A stretch of DNA of 64,000 bases from CAYZJV01 sp964473245 (GTDB taxonomy: Bacteria; Spirochaetota; Spirochaetia; Sphaerochaetales; Sphaerochaetaceae), in assembly GCA_964473245.1 (NCBI GenBank), contig CAYYOL010000003.1:1-64000 (forward strand), read 5' to 3'. Every line of letters starts with the position of its first letter. Position 1 is the first letter of the stretch. Shown one piece after another: positions 43,425 through 51,638 of this stretch. The notes beneath the pieces were generated by a model. That model saw only the letters and a program-made list of their open reading frames with translations. It did no database searches and was not told the DNA's origin. The translations under genes and the position numbers were made by a program.

Positions 43425-45071
43425 ATGGTGAAACCATTGAAGAAACACAACAGAATAGAGAGAAAGGGACCAGTAGTCCTCGCAATCATGGACGGAGTTG
43501 GCTTTGGAGCATATCCAGAGGGAGATGCAGTTGCAGAAGCAAAGACAGGCACGCTCTCGTCGCTGTATGACACCATGCCATGGACAAAGCTTAAAGCGCA
43601 CGGAACTGCGGTGGGGCTCCCATCGGACGATGACATGGGAAACAGTGAAGTCGGTCACAATGCTATCGGCTGTGGTCGGGTCTTCGCCCAAGGTGCAAAG
43701 CTTGTCTCCAAATCGATCGAGTCGGGTGCCATGTTCACTGGCGATACGTGGAAGAGGCTCATGGATCAGGTCAAGCAGAACTCGAGTACACTCCATTTCA
43801 TCGGCCTGCTCTCAGATGGAAATGTCCATTCGCATGTCGATAATCTCAGGAAGATGATTGTAAAGGCGAAGGAAGATGGCATTGCCCGAGTACGAGTTCA
43901 TGCACTTCTCGACGGAAGAGATGTTGGAGAGCTCAGTGCACTCGAGTATTTCGATCCGTTCGAAGAGTTCCTCGCTACACTGAATGATGATTCGTTCGAT
44001 GCAAGAATCGCCAGTGGTGGTGGGCGCATGGCCATAACCATGGACCGATACAATGCCGACTGGAGCATGGTAAAGCGAGGGTGGGAGACGCATGTTCTTG
44101 GCGAAGGCCGCATGTTTCCCAGTGCACATGAGGCAATAGAGACACTCAGGAAGGAGACAAAGGCGATAGATCAGGACCTCCCTCCATTTGTGATCTCGGA
44201 GGGAGAAAAACCGATCGGCCCGATCGTCGACGGAGACAGTGTCATCCTGTTCAATTTCCGTGGTGACCGAGCCTTGGAGATCACCAAAGCATTCGAGGCG
44301 GAGAATCTGGAGGAGTTCGATCGGAAGCGACATCCGAAGGTGCAATACGCAGGGATGATGGAGTACGATGGCGATTTGCATGTTCCGGCTCAGTATCTGG
44401 TCAGTCCTCCTTCGATTGACCGAACGATGGCCGAGTATCTCGTGGCGAGTGGTGTACGCCAGTTCTCTATCAGTGAGACACAGAAGTACGGTCACGTCAC
44501 ATACTTCTTCAATGGCAACCGCTCTGGCAAGTTCGACAACAAGCTTGAGACCTATGTCGAGATCCCTTCGGACAATGTTCCGTTTGAACAGAGACCGTGG
44601 ATGAAGTGTGCAGAAATAACCGACAAGGTTATCGAGGTGATCAAGTCGGGAGAGTTCGATTTCATCAAGCTCAACTACCCGAATGGGGACATGGTGGGTC
44701 ATACCGGTATCTACCAGGCAGTGATCTGCTCTATGGAGGGAATGGATCTCCAACTCGGACGTCTGAGAAAGGCAGTGGAAGAGGCCGGTGGAGTACTCAT
44801 CCTTACCGCCGACCATGGAAACGCAGACGATATGTTCGAGCATGCTGCCGATGGTTCGGTCAAGAGAAAAGAGGACGGGACCCCGAAGGGCAAGACCTCA
44901 CACTCATTGAATCCGGTGCCATTCATCATCTGCGATTATGGGTACAAAGGCGAATACGACAAGGAGTTGAAGAACGGACTGGGAATCAGTTCGATTGCGG
45001 CTACTTGTATGAATCTGCTTGGTTATGAACCACCGGAAGATTACGATCCCAGTATTATAGAGATGCATTGA
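43425..45071 (+). CDS. gpmI: 2,3-bisphosphoglycerate-independent phosphoglycerate mutase
   Basis: 548 residues; interconverts 3- and 2-phosphoglycerate in glycolysis. The alkaline-phosphatase fold is shown by metal ligands in LAIMDGVGFG (D23) and ADHGNADDM, and the phosphoserine S74 in MGNSEVGH. The phosphotransferase insert has HALLDGRDVGE and SGGGRMAITMDRY. It is somewhat longer than the usual 510 residues. It is a single-gene unit with its own promoter and a downstream hairpin. Confidence 0.94.
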   Translation: MVKPLKKHNRIERKGPVVLAIMDGVGFGAYPEGDAVAEAKTGTLSSLYDTMPWTKLKAHGTAVGLPSDDDMGNSEVGHNAIGCGRVFAQGAKLVSKSIESGAMFTGDTWKRLMDQVKQNSSTLHFIGLLSDGNVHSHVDNLRKMIVKAKEDGIARVRVHALLDGRDVGELSALEYFDPFEEFLATLNDDSFDARIASGGGRMAITMDRYNADWSMVKRGWETHVLGEGRMFPSAHEAIETLRKETKAIDQDLPPFVISEGEKPIGPIVDGDSVILFNFRGDRALEITKAFEAENLEEFDRKRHPKVQYAGMMEYDGDLHVPAQYLVSPPSIDRTMAEYLVASGVRQFSISETQKYGHVTYFFNGNRSGKFDNKLETYVEIPSDNVPFEQRPWMKCAEITDKVIEVIKSGEFDFIKLNYPNGDMVGHTGIYQAVICSMEGMDLQLGRLRKAVEEAGGVLILTADHGNADDMFEHAADGSVKRKEDGTPKGKTSHSLNPVPFIICDYGYKGEYDKELKNGLGISSIAATCMNLLGYEPPEDYDPSIIEMH

Positions 45072-45091
45072 TCTCTCGCCCCATACTGTAT

Positions 45092-45125
45092 GGCCCTCTC
45101 GGAGTGTGACCCACTTCAGGGGGCC
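45092..45125. terminator. Hairpin between gpmI and the convergent membrane-protein gene
   Basis: GGCCCTCT against AGGGGGCC (one G-T pair) with an inner AGTG/CACT helix, followed by TATTGTATTT. It reaches the stop codon of the minus-strand gene. Confidence 0.5.
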
Positions 45126-45916
45126 TATTGTATTTGACTGAATCGTCCGCTGGGAAGACCGACGATGAACCCTCCAGTCAAAAGCATAATTCCGAGCCAG
45201 ACAACAACCGTTCCCGGTCTTAGCGTATAGAGGGTGTGCCCTGCGATGATCAGGGATATACTCACGCCTCTGAAGAGGATATGTTGACTCCGTTCTCTGA
45301 GATAGAGCGCGAGGTAGTTGAAGATCGCTATAACCCCAATGATCGATGGAAGTATCATAAATCGTCGATCGATAATCCACAGTCTCTGATCTAAGGGATT
45401 CAGTGCGGGAGCTATAGGGACAAGCGATGCAATGAGCAGACACCCTGCGGCTGCCAACAGGGAGAATTGTGTGATCTTGCTGGTATTGATGCCGAGATGG
45501 AACAGCCCCATGAACAACATGAGCATAGTTGCAAACAGAACAGCGAAGAGGTGGATACGAGCAATGGTGGTGAGTGCTATGGTCCCTCCTGTTGTCAGGA
45601 CTGTCATGAATCCGATTACCGAAACATTGGTCAATGTCATCATGAGAAACATCGGTGGCATGAGAGCTCTCTCAATCTCATTTCTCGATGTCGCCGGCAA
45701 CGAGAGCGCAGGAATCATGCCGACAAACGAGAGGATGATGTGTAGTACAGTCTGGCCTGCGTATGGTACTTCCGGTGCGGCTTTCACTTCGCCTATGAAT
45801 GCAAACTGTGTGGGGATGAGCTGATGCAGAAAAATGAAGAGCGCCAGTCCCGAGAGGAGAAGCGCAAGAATGCCGTGGATCGCTATGTATAGAATCTTGA
45901 CGGTACGTTGGCTCAT
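45125..45916 (-). CDS. Multi-spanning membrane protein of unknown function
   Basis: 263 residues, about seven to eight hydrophobic helices, few charged residues. I do not recognise the family. It is separated by 5 nt from the SDF symporter gene upstream and so is co-expressed with it. Possible roles include a transporter subunit or a membrane sensor; none is supported by a motif. Confidence 0.7.
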   Translation of the reverse strand: MSQRTVKILYIAIHGILALLLSGLALFIFLHQLIPTQFAFIGEVKAAPEVPYAGQTVLHIILSFVGMIPALSLPATSRNEIERALMPPMFLMMTLTNVSVIGFMTVLTTGGTIALTTIARIHLFAVLFATMLMLFMGLFHLGINTSKITQFSLLAAAGCLLIASLVPIAPALNPLDQRLWIIDRRFMILPSIIGVIAIFNYLALYLRERSQHILFRGVSISLIIAGHTLYTLRPGTVVVWLGIMLLTGGFIVGLPSGRFSQIQ

Positions 45917-45921
45917 GACCC

Positions 45922-47160
45922 CTACATCATTTCATCAATGGAGATTGTATCGTCTGGCGAAACCAACCGAGAGCCGAAGGTCGTGCCGAACACGTTGACC
46001 GCGGCATCGATGAGCAGTGCTCCGATTCTCAGGATCGGGAGCATAAGGACCATACCCGAAGAGAAGAAAATACCGATATCTGCTTGAAGACTCTGCAAAA
46101 TCATGAAACTGATAAACACGAGTTCGAATCCCAAGGAGAATGCCGAGCCTAGGGAGAAGAGCGCGGAGAAGATGGCAATGAAGAGCATGGTCTGCACCGA
46201 AAGCGATATCCCGGCAAATTGGAGCAGTTTAATTATCGCATAGGTTGTAACCATGGCACTCCCACCACGTCCGAGGATCGTGAGAAGGGGGGTCGTTATT
46301 CCGCCTACACGTTTTCTTACGCCACAGTTCTGCTGTGTGAGGGCAAGAAGCGGGGTCGTACCGAAAAGCATGTTCCCAGAGAACCCAGTTGCAAGAATTG
46401 CACCGAGAGCTCCGAGAAGGATGCTATAAGGATTTCCTCCCTTGAATAGCGTGAACAGACCGAAGAGGAGGGGAAGTATCAGGAAAATCGAAGCAACAAC
46501 TGCTATCAAAAGGCCGAGAGAGAAGAGGAGATTCCCGCTGGAAAGAACCATCTCGGTCGGCATATGGAGAAACCAGTGTGCACTTATGAGCAGCATGAGA
46601 GCAGCTCCTATGACCGTTGCAACCCGTGCTAATCGAATCATTGCCTCAGCGAATGAGTTCACCACGACGTAAGCGGGGCGAATAGCCTCTCTGTCCGGCC
46701 TGAGGGCAAGTCCGATTACCAAAGCCAGAACCATGATTGGAAGTAGCGTCGTGGTGCTTTGAGTGAGTTGCACAAAGGCATTTTCGGCAATGAACAGAGA
46801 GAAGAACGATGAGAAGGTATACAATGGATAATCAGAGAAGGGAGCGCTTCCAGGACTGACGAATTCGAATGGAAGGAACATGGCCAGTGCCATACCTGAT
46901 AGACTGAGTACGATAGCCGTAACAAGTCCCCAGAAGAGAGCCGAGGAGAACACTAAAAAGGTCTCCTTGTATCGTCTCAGCGATGCAACAGCCGAGGTGA
47001 AAAGCACGAAAACCACAGGGAAAAGCACGTACAATCCGATCTGAATCGCCGCAGGTACGACTACGTCGAGAAAGCGGGCATACAACTGCCAGTCCTGCAA
47101 CAGTAGTGTTGCTGCAAGCCCGAATATGACAGCTGCCGGGTAAATGATCCATGTCTTCAT
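45922..47160 (-). CDS. Dicarboxylate/amino acid:cation symporter (SDF/DAACS) family protein
   Basis: 412 residues with the glutamate-transporter fold. Helices 1-6 are followed by the SDF core: a Ser/Gly-rich hairpin region (GALGAILATGFSGNMLFGTTPLLAL) and the second hairpin with GAALLIDAAVNVFGTTFGSRLV near the end. The family couples uptake of glutamate, aspartate, neutral amino acids or C4-dicarboxylates to Na+ or H+; the canonical NMDGT motif is not obvious (AAVNVFGTT instead), so the substrate is uncertain. Confidence 0.75.
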   Translation of the reverse strand: MKTWIIYPAAVIFGLAATLLLQDWQLYARFLDVVVPAAIQIGLYVLFPVVFVLFTSAVASLRRYKETFLVFSSALFWGLVTAIVLSLSGMALAMFLPFEFVSPGSAPFSDYPLYTFSSFFSLFIAENAFVQLTQSTTTLLPIMVLALVIGLALRPDREAIRPAYVVVNSFAEAMIRLARVATVIGAALMLLISAHWFLHMPTEMVLSSGNLLFSLGLLIAVVASIFLILPLLFGLFTLFKGGNPYSILLGALGAILATGFSGNMLFGTTPLLALTQQNCGVRKRVGGITTPLLTILGRGGSAMVTTYAIIKLLQFAGISLSVQTMLFIAIFSALFSLGSAFSLGFELVFISFMILQSLQADIGIFFSSGMVLMLPILRIGALLIDAAVNVFGTTFGSRLVSPDDTISIDEMM

Positions 47161-47167
47161 ATCTGCA

Positions 47168-47196
47168 ACAGTATCCTATCGTTATTCATAAGTCAA
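47168..47196 (-). promoter_or_regulatory. Predicted leaderless promoter of the SDF symporter gene
   Basis: Minus strand TTGACT, 17 bp, TACTGT, then 7 nt to the ATG at 47160. The -35 box overlaps the last codons of the GH13 gene. Confidence 0.5.
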
Positions 47197-50100
47197 TTAA
47201 CTTGTGCCACAAGGGTCTGTACGCGGTATTCGGAGCGCATATCCGCACGGAGCCATGCATCGAGTATGGCAGGCATCTTCTCAATGCCCAGCTGCTCCTC
47301 TCGCATACAGACGCCGAGAGCGAGGAGGAATACCGTATCTTGGAATGCCTCCTTGTTGTACCACTGAACCTGATTGTATTCGTTCCAACCAATCGACCGT
47401 CTGAACTCCGGACTATCGAGCATACGTTCAAGACACCTCTTTGCAGATGGGGTGCTCTCATGCAACTCCTGTGTCACCTCTTTAACATGTACGGTGAGGA
47501 AAATCGCTCTTCTGAGTGTTTGCTCCCACTTTTCGCTTGATGCATGTACCAATTCACCTTGGTCGGCGAAGAATACGTGTAAAAGAAGTGCCTCTGCAAT
47601 GGATCCAGCCTCATGTAGTGCAGTATCCTGATCGATGAACGCCTTGAGAATAAGCGATGCAAGCATGATTATCGGCAACTCATCCATGATCTTTCCCCCT
47701 GCGGAGAAAAGTGCGTGTCCTCTCTCTTTCGAGAAGTAGTCTATTACCCGCTCAATCTCCTGCAGAAGCTGTTTCGGTTGGATGTCTCCCTGCAGAGATG
47801 GGATCAGATCGCTCGTTGCCTGACCAAGTGACTCGTAGAGAGCTGAAGCACGTGCGTACGCCTCTCCTGCATGCAAAATGAATCGTCTGATATCCTTACT
47901 CTTCACCTGTTCCCCAGTTGTGATGGCGCGAAGGGTCTCCACCATTACCGGCGATCTGAAGTTCTCCATAGCAGTGAACAGTGGTTGGAGACGTATGGTC
48001 GCTAAGTCTCTCTCGAACGTTGCAGTTCCCCTCCCATCAAGATGTCGGTAGAGAGCCTCGTAGGTTCCATCATAGTCCTCCACCTCTCTTATGTTCAGGA
48101 ACACGTGAGTCTCGTAGCCCTGTAACGAAACCCACAGCCCTTCATCGAAAATGGTCATGGATGGCACTAGGTAGGTAAGGCCTTCGGGAAAACTCTCGTA
48201 GAGGGTATATTGTCGACCTCCTACGGTGAGGCCAAGACTCTCGCCGAGCGAGGTGACTCTGGTCACTCTGTTTCCATCACTCTGGCGTATCATCTTCGGA
48301 GCGGAGGAGTAGATTCTCCCTTGAGCATGCTCATACTGGTTGTTGAACAGCACGAGCGCTCTCCGTTCTTCGGTTCCGTTCACGTATGCGTATACCGAAT
48401 CTATTACCGATCCGTTGTCCAGTACATCGAACAGGTCGAAATATTCGACTGTGCTGAATGCGTACCGAATTTTCAACAGAGGGAAGATCCTTCGGTAGTG
48501 CTCACCTATCAAGTGTTCATCTGGATACTCGTTCCAGTAGGCACGACGATACTCCATACCGTATTTCTCTCGGAACCCCTCGATCTGTCCGTGTCCGAAC
48601 ATCGGAAGACCGGGCATGGTCGCAAGAAGTGTACAGACCCCAAAATACTTGTCTCCGTTTCCGAACTGTGCAATGGCCGTCTCTTCGTCGGGATTGTTCA
48701 TGAAGTTCACGAACCGTTTGAGGATCTCCGGATCGAATGCGATCGTGTTCTTGATAGTGTCCCGATATTTTCTGTTCTCTTGATTCTTCAGCATATGCAT
48801 GAAGGCGCTATTGTACACTCGATGCATCCCAAGCGTACGAACGAAATACCCCTCCATCATCCAGAAGGCCTCTGCAAGCAACAAGGTGTCGGGGACCTCT
48901 TGTGCCACTCTGTCTACCACCTCTCTCCAGAACTCCTGCGGCATGAGCTGGTTGAACTCTGCATCGGTCATGCCAGCTTCAGCTCTTCCCGGAATATCTC
49001 CTCCACTGCCGGGTCTCGGATACCAAAGACGTTGAACATGTCGTTTGGCAAGCGTCATTGCGGCATCGAATCGGATAATATGGAAGTTTCTTGCAACGTG
49101 GAGAATCTGTTGAATGACGGCTTCTCGTGTATTTGGATTCAGGAAATCTAGCTGGGCGGTGTCATTCCAGGGCATCGAAGTGCCATCGTTCCCATGGAAC
49201 ATGTACGAAGTTTCTCTCTTCTCGTTGTCCACTCTCCTGAATACTACTGCGGCATCGGTTCGATCATAATAGTGGTCTTCTATCTTGATCTCGACTCTCG
49301 GATCCGGTGAAAGATTCTCTCCTGTAAAGGTGTAGGAGGGGAATGGGGAGAAGGGAGCTCCAATGAAGTACTCGGGATGATGCAGCACCCAATCACTGTC
49401 CAGTCCAGTATGGTTCGGAACCATGTCGCTTGCCAGTCTGATGCCTCGCTGTTTGCAACGACGATCGAGTTGTTTTAGGGCATCCCAACCTCCAACCGAG
49501 GTGGCAATTTCATACCCTTTGAGCGAGTATGCAGAGGCCTCCGCTTCGGGGTTCCCACAAAGATTCTTTATCCGTTTCGAAGCATCGCTCCGTTCCCAGA
49601 GGCCTATGAGCCAAAGTCCGGTGAATCCCCGTTCGGCAATGAGGTCGAGTTCACGATCGGGTATTCGATCCAGTGTATCGATCGTATACCCATAGTAACG
49701 GGAGAGCTGGTCGAGCCAGACAAGCGTGCTCTTTGCCAGCATGATCACGTTCGGCATCCAGTTGCGATCGGTGCTGTATGCTTCGAATTCGGTATCCGCA
49801 CCTCCGAACGAGATGGTCTCCATGGGACCTGGACCTCCCCCATGGAATCGTGGTTTTTCCTCTTCTTGTACATAATCGATTGCACGGAGCAGATGCCCTT
49901 TGAGGTGTTCTGGAATCAGATCCTTCCACTGTCGTATGATAAATGCAATCTGTGCTGTGAGTGAGTCTGGATGGGCCTTCGCAGGCGATGTGAGAAACGT
50001 GAAGAGGTCTTCATCGTGCTCTCCAACTCGCGCTGCCGACTGGGTGTAGCCTCCCATGAGTGCAGTGAGAGCCAGAGATGCTGGAGGGAACTGTATCCCT

Positions 50101-50570
50101 TCCGGTTTTACCAGCGGTTTAGCGGCTTTCACGAGCGCAGGGTTCTCCATGATCACTTGGTGGATGAAGAAGCCTCGAGTGGTCTCCTCGGTTGTATGAA
50201 AATCGGCTTGAGGTTTCTGTTTCAGCATGAGCGAAGGAAACTCTCGTGCATAGAATGTGAGCACGTCCCGGCATGCATGATTTTTCGTGATCTGCGGAGT
50301 TAACCGAGTGAAGAAGTCGTGGTCTTGTTCAGAGAGATAGCGTGACACCACAGATTGGTAGAGTAGATGCAGAATGCCAGCAGCGTGTAGCTTCGCAGCA
50401 GAGAGGTAGAGTCCTCTCCCGTCTCTCTTCTGAACGGTGTTGTACCGATGTGCAAGAGCCTTTGCCTGATCGTACATACCATCGAGCAACTCTTCATTGG
50501 AAAACAACGGTTCATTGTATATGATTTCCTGACGGGTCCTCCGAGCGATTCGAAAATCTCTTGCTGCCAT
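47193..50570 (-). CDS. Large alpha-amylase-family (GH13) protein with long N- and C-terminal extensions
   Basis: 1125 residues, about twice the size of a simple amylase. About 280 N-terminal residues of unknown fold lead into a GH13 barrel. Conserved regions: I SDMVPNHTG (about 380), II IIRFDAAM with the nucleophile Asp (about 500), III LLLAEAFW with the acid/base Glu (about 566), IV NFMNNPDEET (about 626; NNPD replaces the usual NHD). A helical C-terminal third (about 850-1125) has no recognised domain. No signal peptide, so an intracellular alpha-glucan enzyme is likely. Confidence 0.8.
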   Translation of the reverse strand: MAARDFRIARRTRQEIIYNEPLFSNEELLDGMYDQAKALAHRYNTVQKRDGRGLYLSAAKLHAAGILHLLYQSVVSRYLSEQDHDFFTRLTPQITKNHACRDVLTFYAREFPSLMLKQKPQADFHTTEETTRGFFIHQVIMENPALVKAAKPLVKPEGIQFPPASLALTALMGGYTQSAARVGEHDEDLFTFLTSPAKAHPDSLTAQIAFIIRQWKDLIPEHLKGHLLRAIDYVQEEEKPRFHGGGPGPMETISFGGADTEFEAYSTDRNWMPNVIMLAKSTLVWLDQLSRYYGYTIDTLDRIPDRELDLIAERGFTGLWLIGLWERSDASKRIKNLCGNPEAEASAYSLKGYEIATSVGGWDALKQLDRRCKQRGIRLASDMVPNHTGLDSDWVLHHPEYFIGAPFSPFPSYTFTGENLSPDPRVEIKIEDHYYDRTDAAVVFRRVDNEKRETSYMFHGNDGTSMPWNDTAQLDFLNPNTREAVIQQILHVARNFHIIRFDAAMTLAKRHVQRLWYPRPGSGGDIPGRAEAGMTDAEFNQLMPQEFWREVVDRVAQEVPDTLLLAEAFWMMEGYFVRTLGMHRVYNSAFMHMLKNQENRKYRDTIKNTIAFDPEILKRFVNFMNNPDEETAIAQFGNGDKYFGVCTLLATMPGLPMFGHGQIEGFREKYGMEYRRAYWNEYPDEHLIGEHYRRIFPLLKIRYAFSTVEYFDLFDVLDNGSVIDSVYAYVNGTEERRALVLFNNQYEHAQGRIYSSAPKMIRQSDGNRVTRVTSLGESLGLTVGGRQYTLYESFPEGLTYLVPSMTIFDEGLWVSLQGYETHVFLNIREVEDYDGTYEALYRHLDGRGTATFERDLATIRLQPLFTAMENFRSPVMVETLRAITTGEQVKSKDIRRFILHAGEAYARASALYESLGQATSDLIPSLQGDIQPKQLLQEIERVIDYFSKERGHALFSAGGKIMDELPIIMLASLILKAFIDQDTALHEAGSIAEALLLHVFFADQGELVHASSEKWEQTLRRAIFLTVHVKEVTQELHESTPSAKRCLERMLDSPEFRRSIGWNEYNQVQWYNKEAFQDTVFLLALGVCMREEQLGIEKMPAILDAWLRADMRSEYRVQTLVAQVN

Positions 50571-50657
50571 GACTACCCCCTGTCGGTCCGGTCCATTGTA
50601 TATGAAAACTCCGATTCCAGTATCGCCTCATCAGCCTGAGGCGTCAACTGCAAACCC

Positions 50658-51224
50658 CTATATCTTCCGGGTAATTGGCAACCCATCGGCCTTGCACCCT
50701 TGCTTGAACCATGCCTCCAGTATCTGTTCCATAGCCAAGAACACTAGTTGCAGCTCAGCTTGCTCGAACTCATCGAATCGTCCAAGCACATGTGATGAGA
50801 CCGAGCCATGTGTAGGTCTACCCACTCCCACACGGAGGCGAAACATATCCTTCGAACCGATTGCACTGGAGATCGATCGTAATCCGTTATGTCCTGCAAG
50901 CGAACCGCCCATCTGAAGCCGAATCGTTCTGAAGTCGAGTTCTACATCGTCGTGGACAATGAGGATCTGCGCAGGCTCAAGCGAGAAATATTGCGCGATT
51001 GCCGAGACACTTCTCCCGCTCTCGTTCATGTATGTCATCGGTTTCAACAGATACTGAGGGCTCTGAGCGAAGACTCCCTTTGCCCATAGACCATGGAATT
51101 TCTCTTGCCAATTGGCGAAAGCGAAGCTGTCCGATCTGTCTGCAAGGAATTGCCACCCGACGTTATGCCGGGTTTTCGAGTACTTGAGACCTTTGTTGCC
51201 AAGAAACACGATGAGTCGTATCAT
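50658..51224 (-). CDS. pth: Peptidyl-tRNA hydrolase
   Basis: 188 residues; recycles peptidyl-tRNA released from stalled ribosomes. Active-site residues in E. coli-like positions: N10, H20, N67, D92/D93 and N113 (GGSLAGHNGLRS). The first motif reads LGNKG rather than the common LGNPG. The frame is open to 51542, but ATG 51224 is the family start. No Shine-Dalgarno site. Divergent from the Nif3-like gene, 50 nt away. Confidence 0.94.
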   Translation of the reverse strand: MIRLIVFLGNKGLKYSKTRHNVGWQFLADRSDSFAFANWQEKFHGLWAKGVFAQSPQYLLKPMTYMNESGRSVSAIAQYFSLEPAQILIVHDDVELDFRTIRLQMGGSLAGHNGLRSISSAIGSKDMFRLRVGVGRPTHGSVSSHVLGRFDEFEQAELQLVFLAMEQILEAWFKQGCKADGLPITRKI

Positions 51225-51233
51225 TACAGAGCC

Positions 51234-51262
51234 ATCATAGAGTGTTCCTACCGATGGAGCAA
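51234..51262 (-). promoter_or_regulatory. Candidate leaderless promoter of pth
   Basis: Minus strand TTGCTC, 17 bp, TATGAT, then 9 nt to the ATG. Confidence 0.4.
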
Positions 51263-51274
51263 GGGAGGTCACAG

Positions 51275-51604
51275 ATGTACATGCTTGTCTTTCATGTTCC
51301 CGAAGACCACCTCGAGTCTGTGAAGCAAGCGGTCTTCGCAGCCGGAGCTGGGAGTCTGAACGGATATGAGCAGTGTTGCTGGCAGGTTCTGGGGACCGGA
51401 CAGTTCGTTCCCGCCGAAGGGGCAAACCCTTTCCTCGGCAGTATCGGTTCCAAGGAGCTGGTGAGCGAGTATCGTGTGGAGACCACGGTGGACGAGCAGC
51501 ATCTGAAACGTGTGGTCGAAGCCCTGATATCAGCTCACCCATACGAGGTGCCCTCCTATCATATCATTCCTGTGCTGACACTTGAGCAGATACGGGTGAC
51601 CTGA
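51275..51604 (+). CDS. Stand-alone Nif3/YqfO-insert-type domain protein
   Basis: 109 residues. The FHVPEDHLESVKQAVFAAGAG start, the GYEQCCWQVLGTGQFVPAEGANPFLG middle and the SAHPYEVPSYHIIP end match the small ferredoxin-like (CutA/PII-like) domain inserted in Nif3 proteins such as YqfO, here encoded alone. Function unknown; a ligand- or metal-binding role is plausible. GGGAGG sits 6 nt before ATG 51275, which is preferred to the upstream ATG at 51242. Confidence 0.82.
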   Translation: MYMLVFHVPEDHLESVKQAVFAAGAGSLNGYEQCCWQVLGTGQFVPAEGANPFLGSIGSKELVSEYRVETTVDEQHLKRVVEALISAHPYEVPSYHIIPVLTLEQIRVT

Positions 51605-51610
51605 TACACT
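51582..51610 (+). promoter_or_regulatory. Promoter of metH-metF
   Basis: TTGAGC, 17 bp, TACACT, inside and just after the end of the Nif3-like gene. The leader is about 22 nt with a GGGGGAG site, too short for a SAM or cobalamin riboswitch. Confidence 0.45.
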
Positions 51611-51638
51611 GCGCCAAGCAAAGAGACAGGGGGAGACC

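Noticed and set aside
43812..44843. 343-codon open frame antisense to gpmI
   Set aside because: Fully inside a strongly conserved enzyme gene; translation shows no domain and is a shadow of the real frame.
48210..49151. 313-codon open frame antisense to the GH13 gene
   Set aside because: Shadow frame; no start signal and no domain.
51225..51542. N-terminal extension of the pth frame
   Set aside because: Arg/Pro/Ser-rich antisense of the Nif3-like gene; the Pth family begins at 51224.
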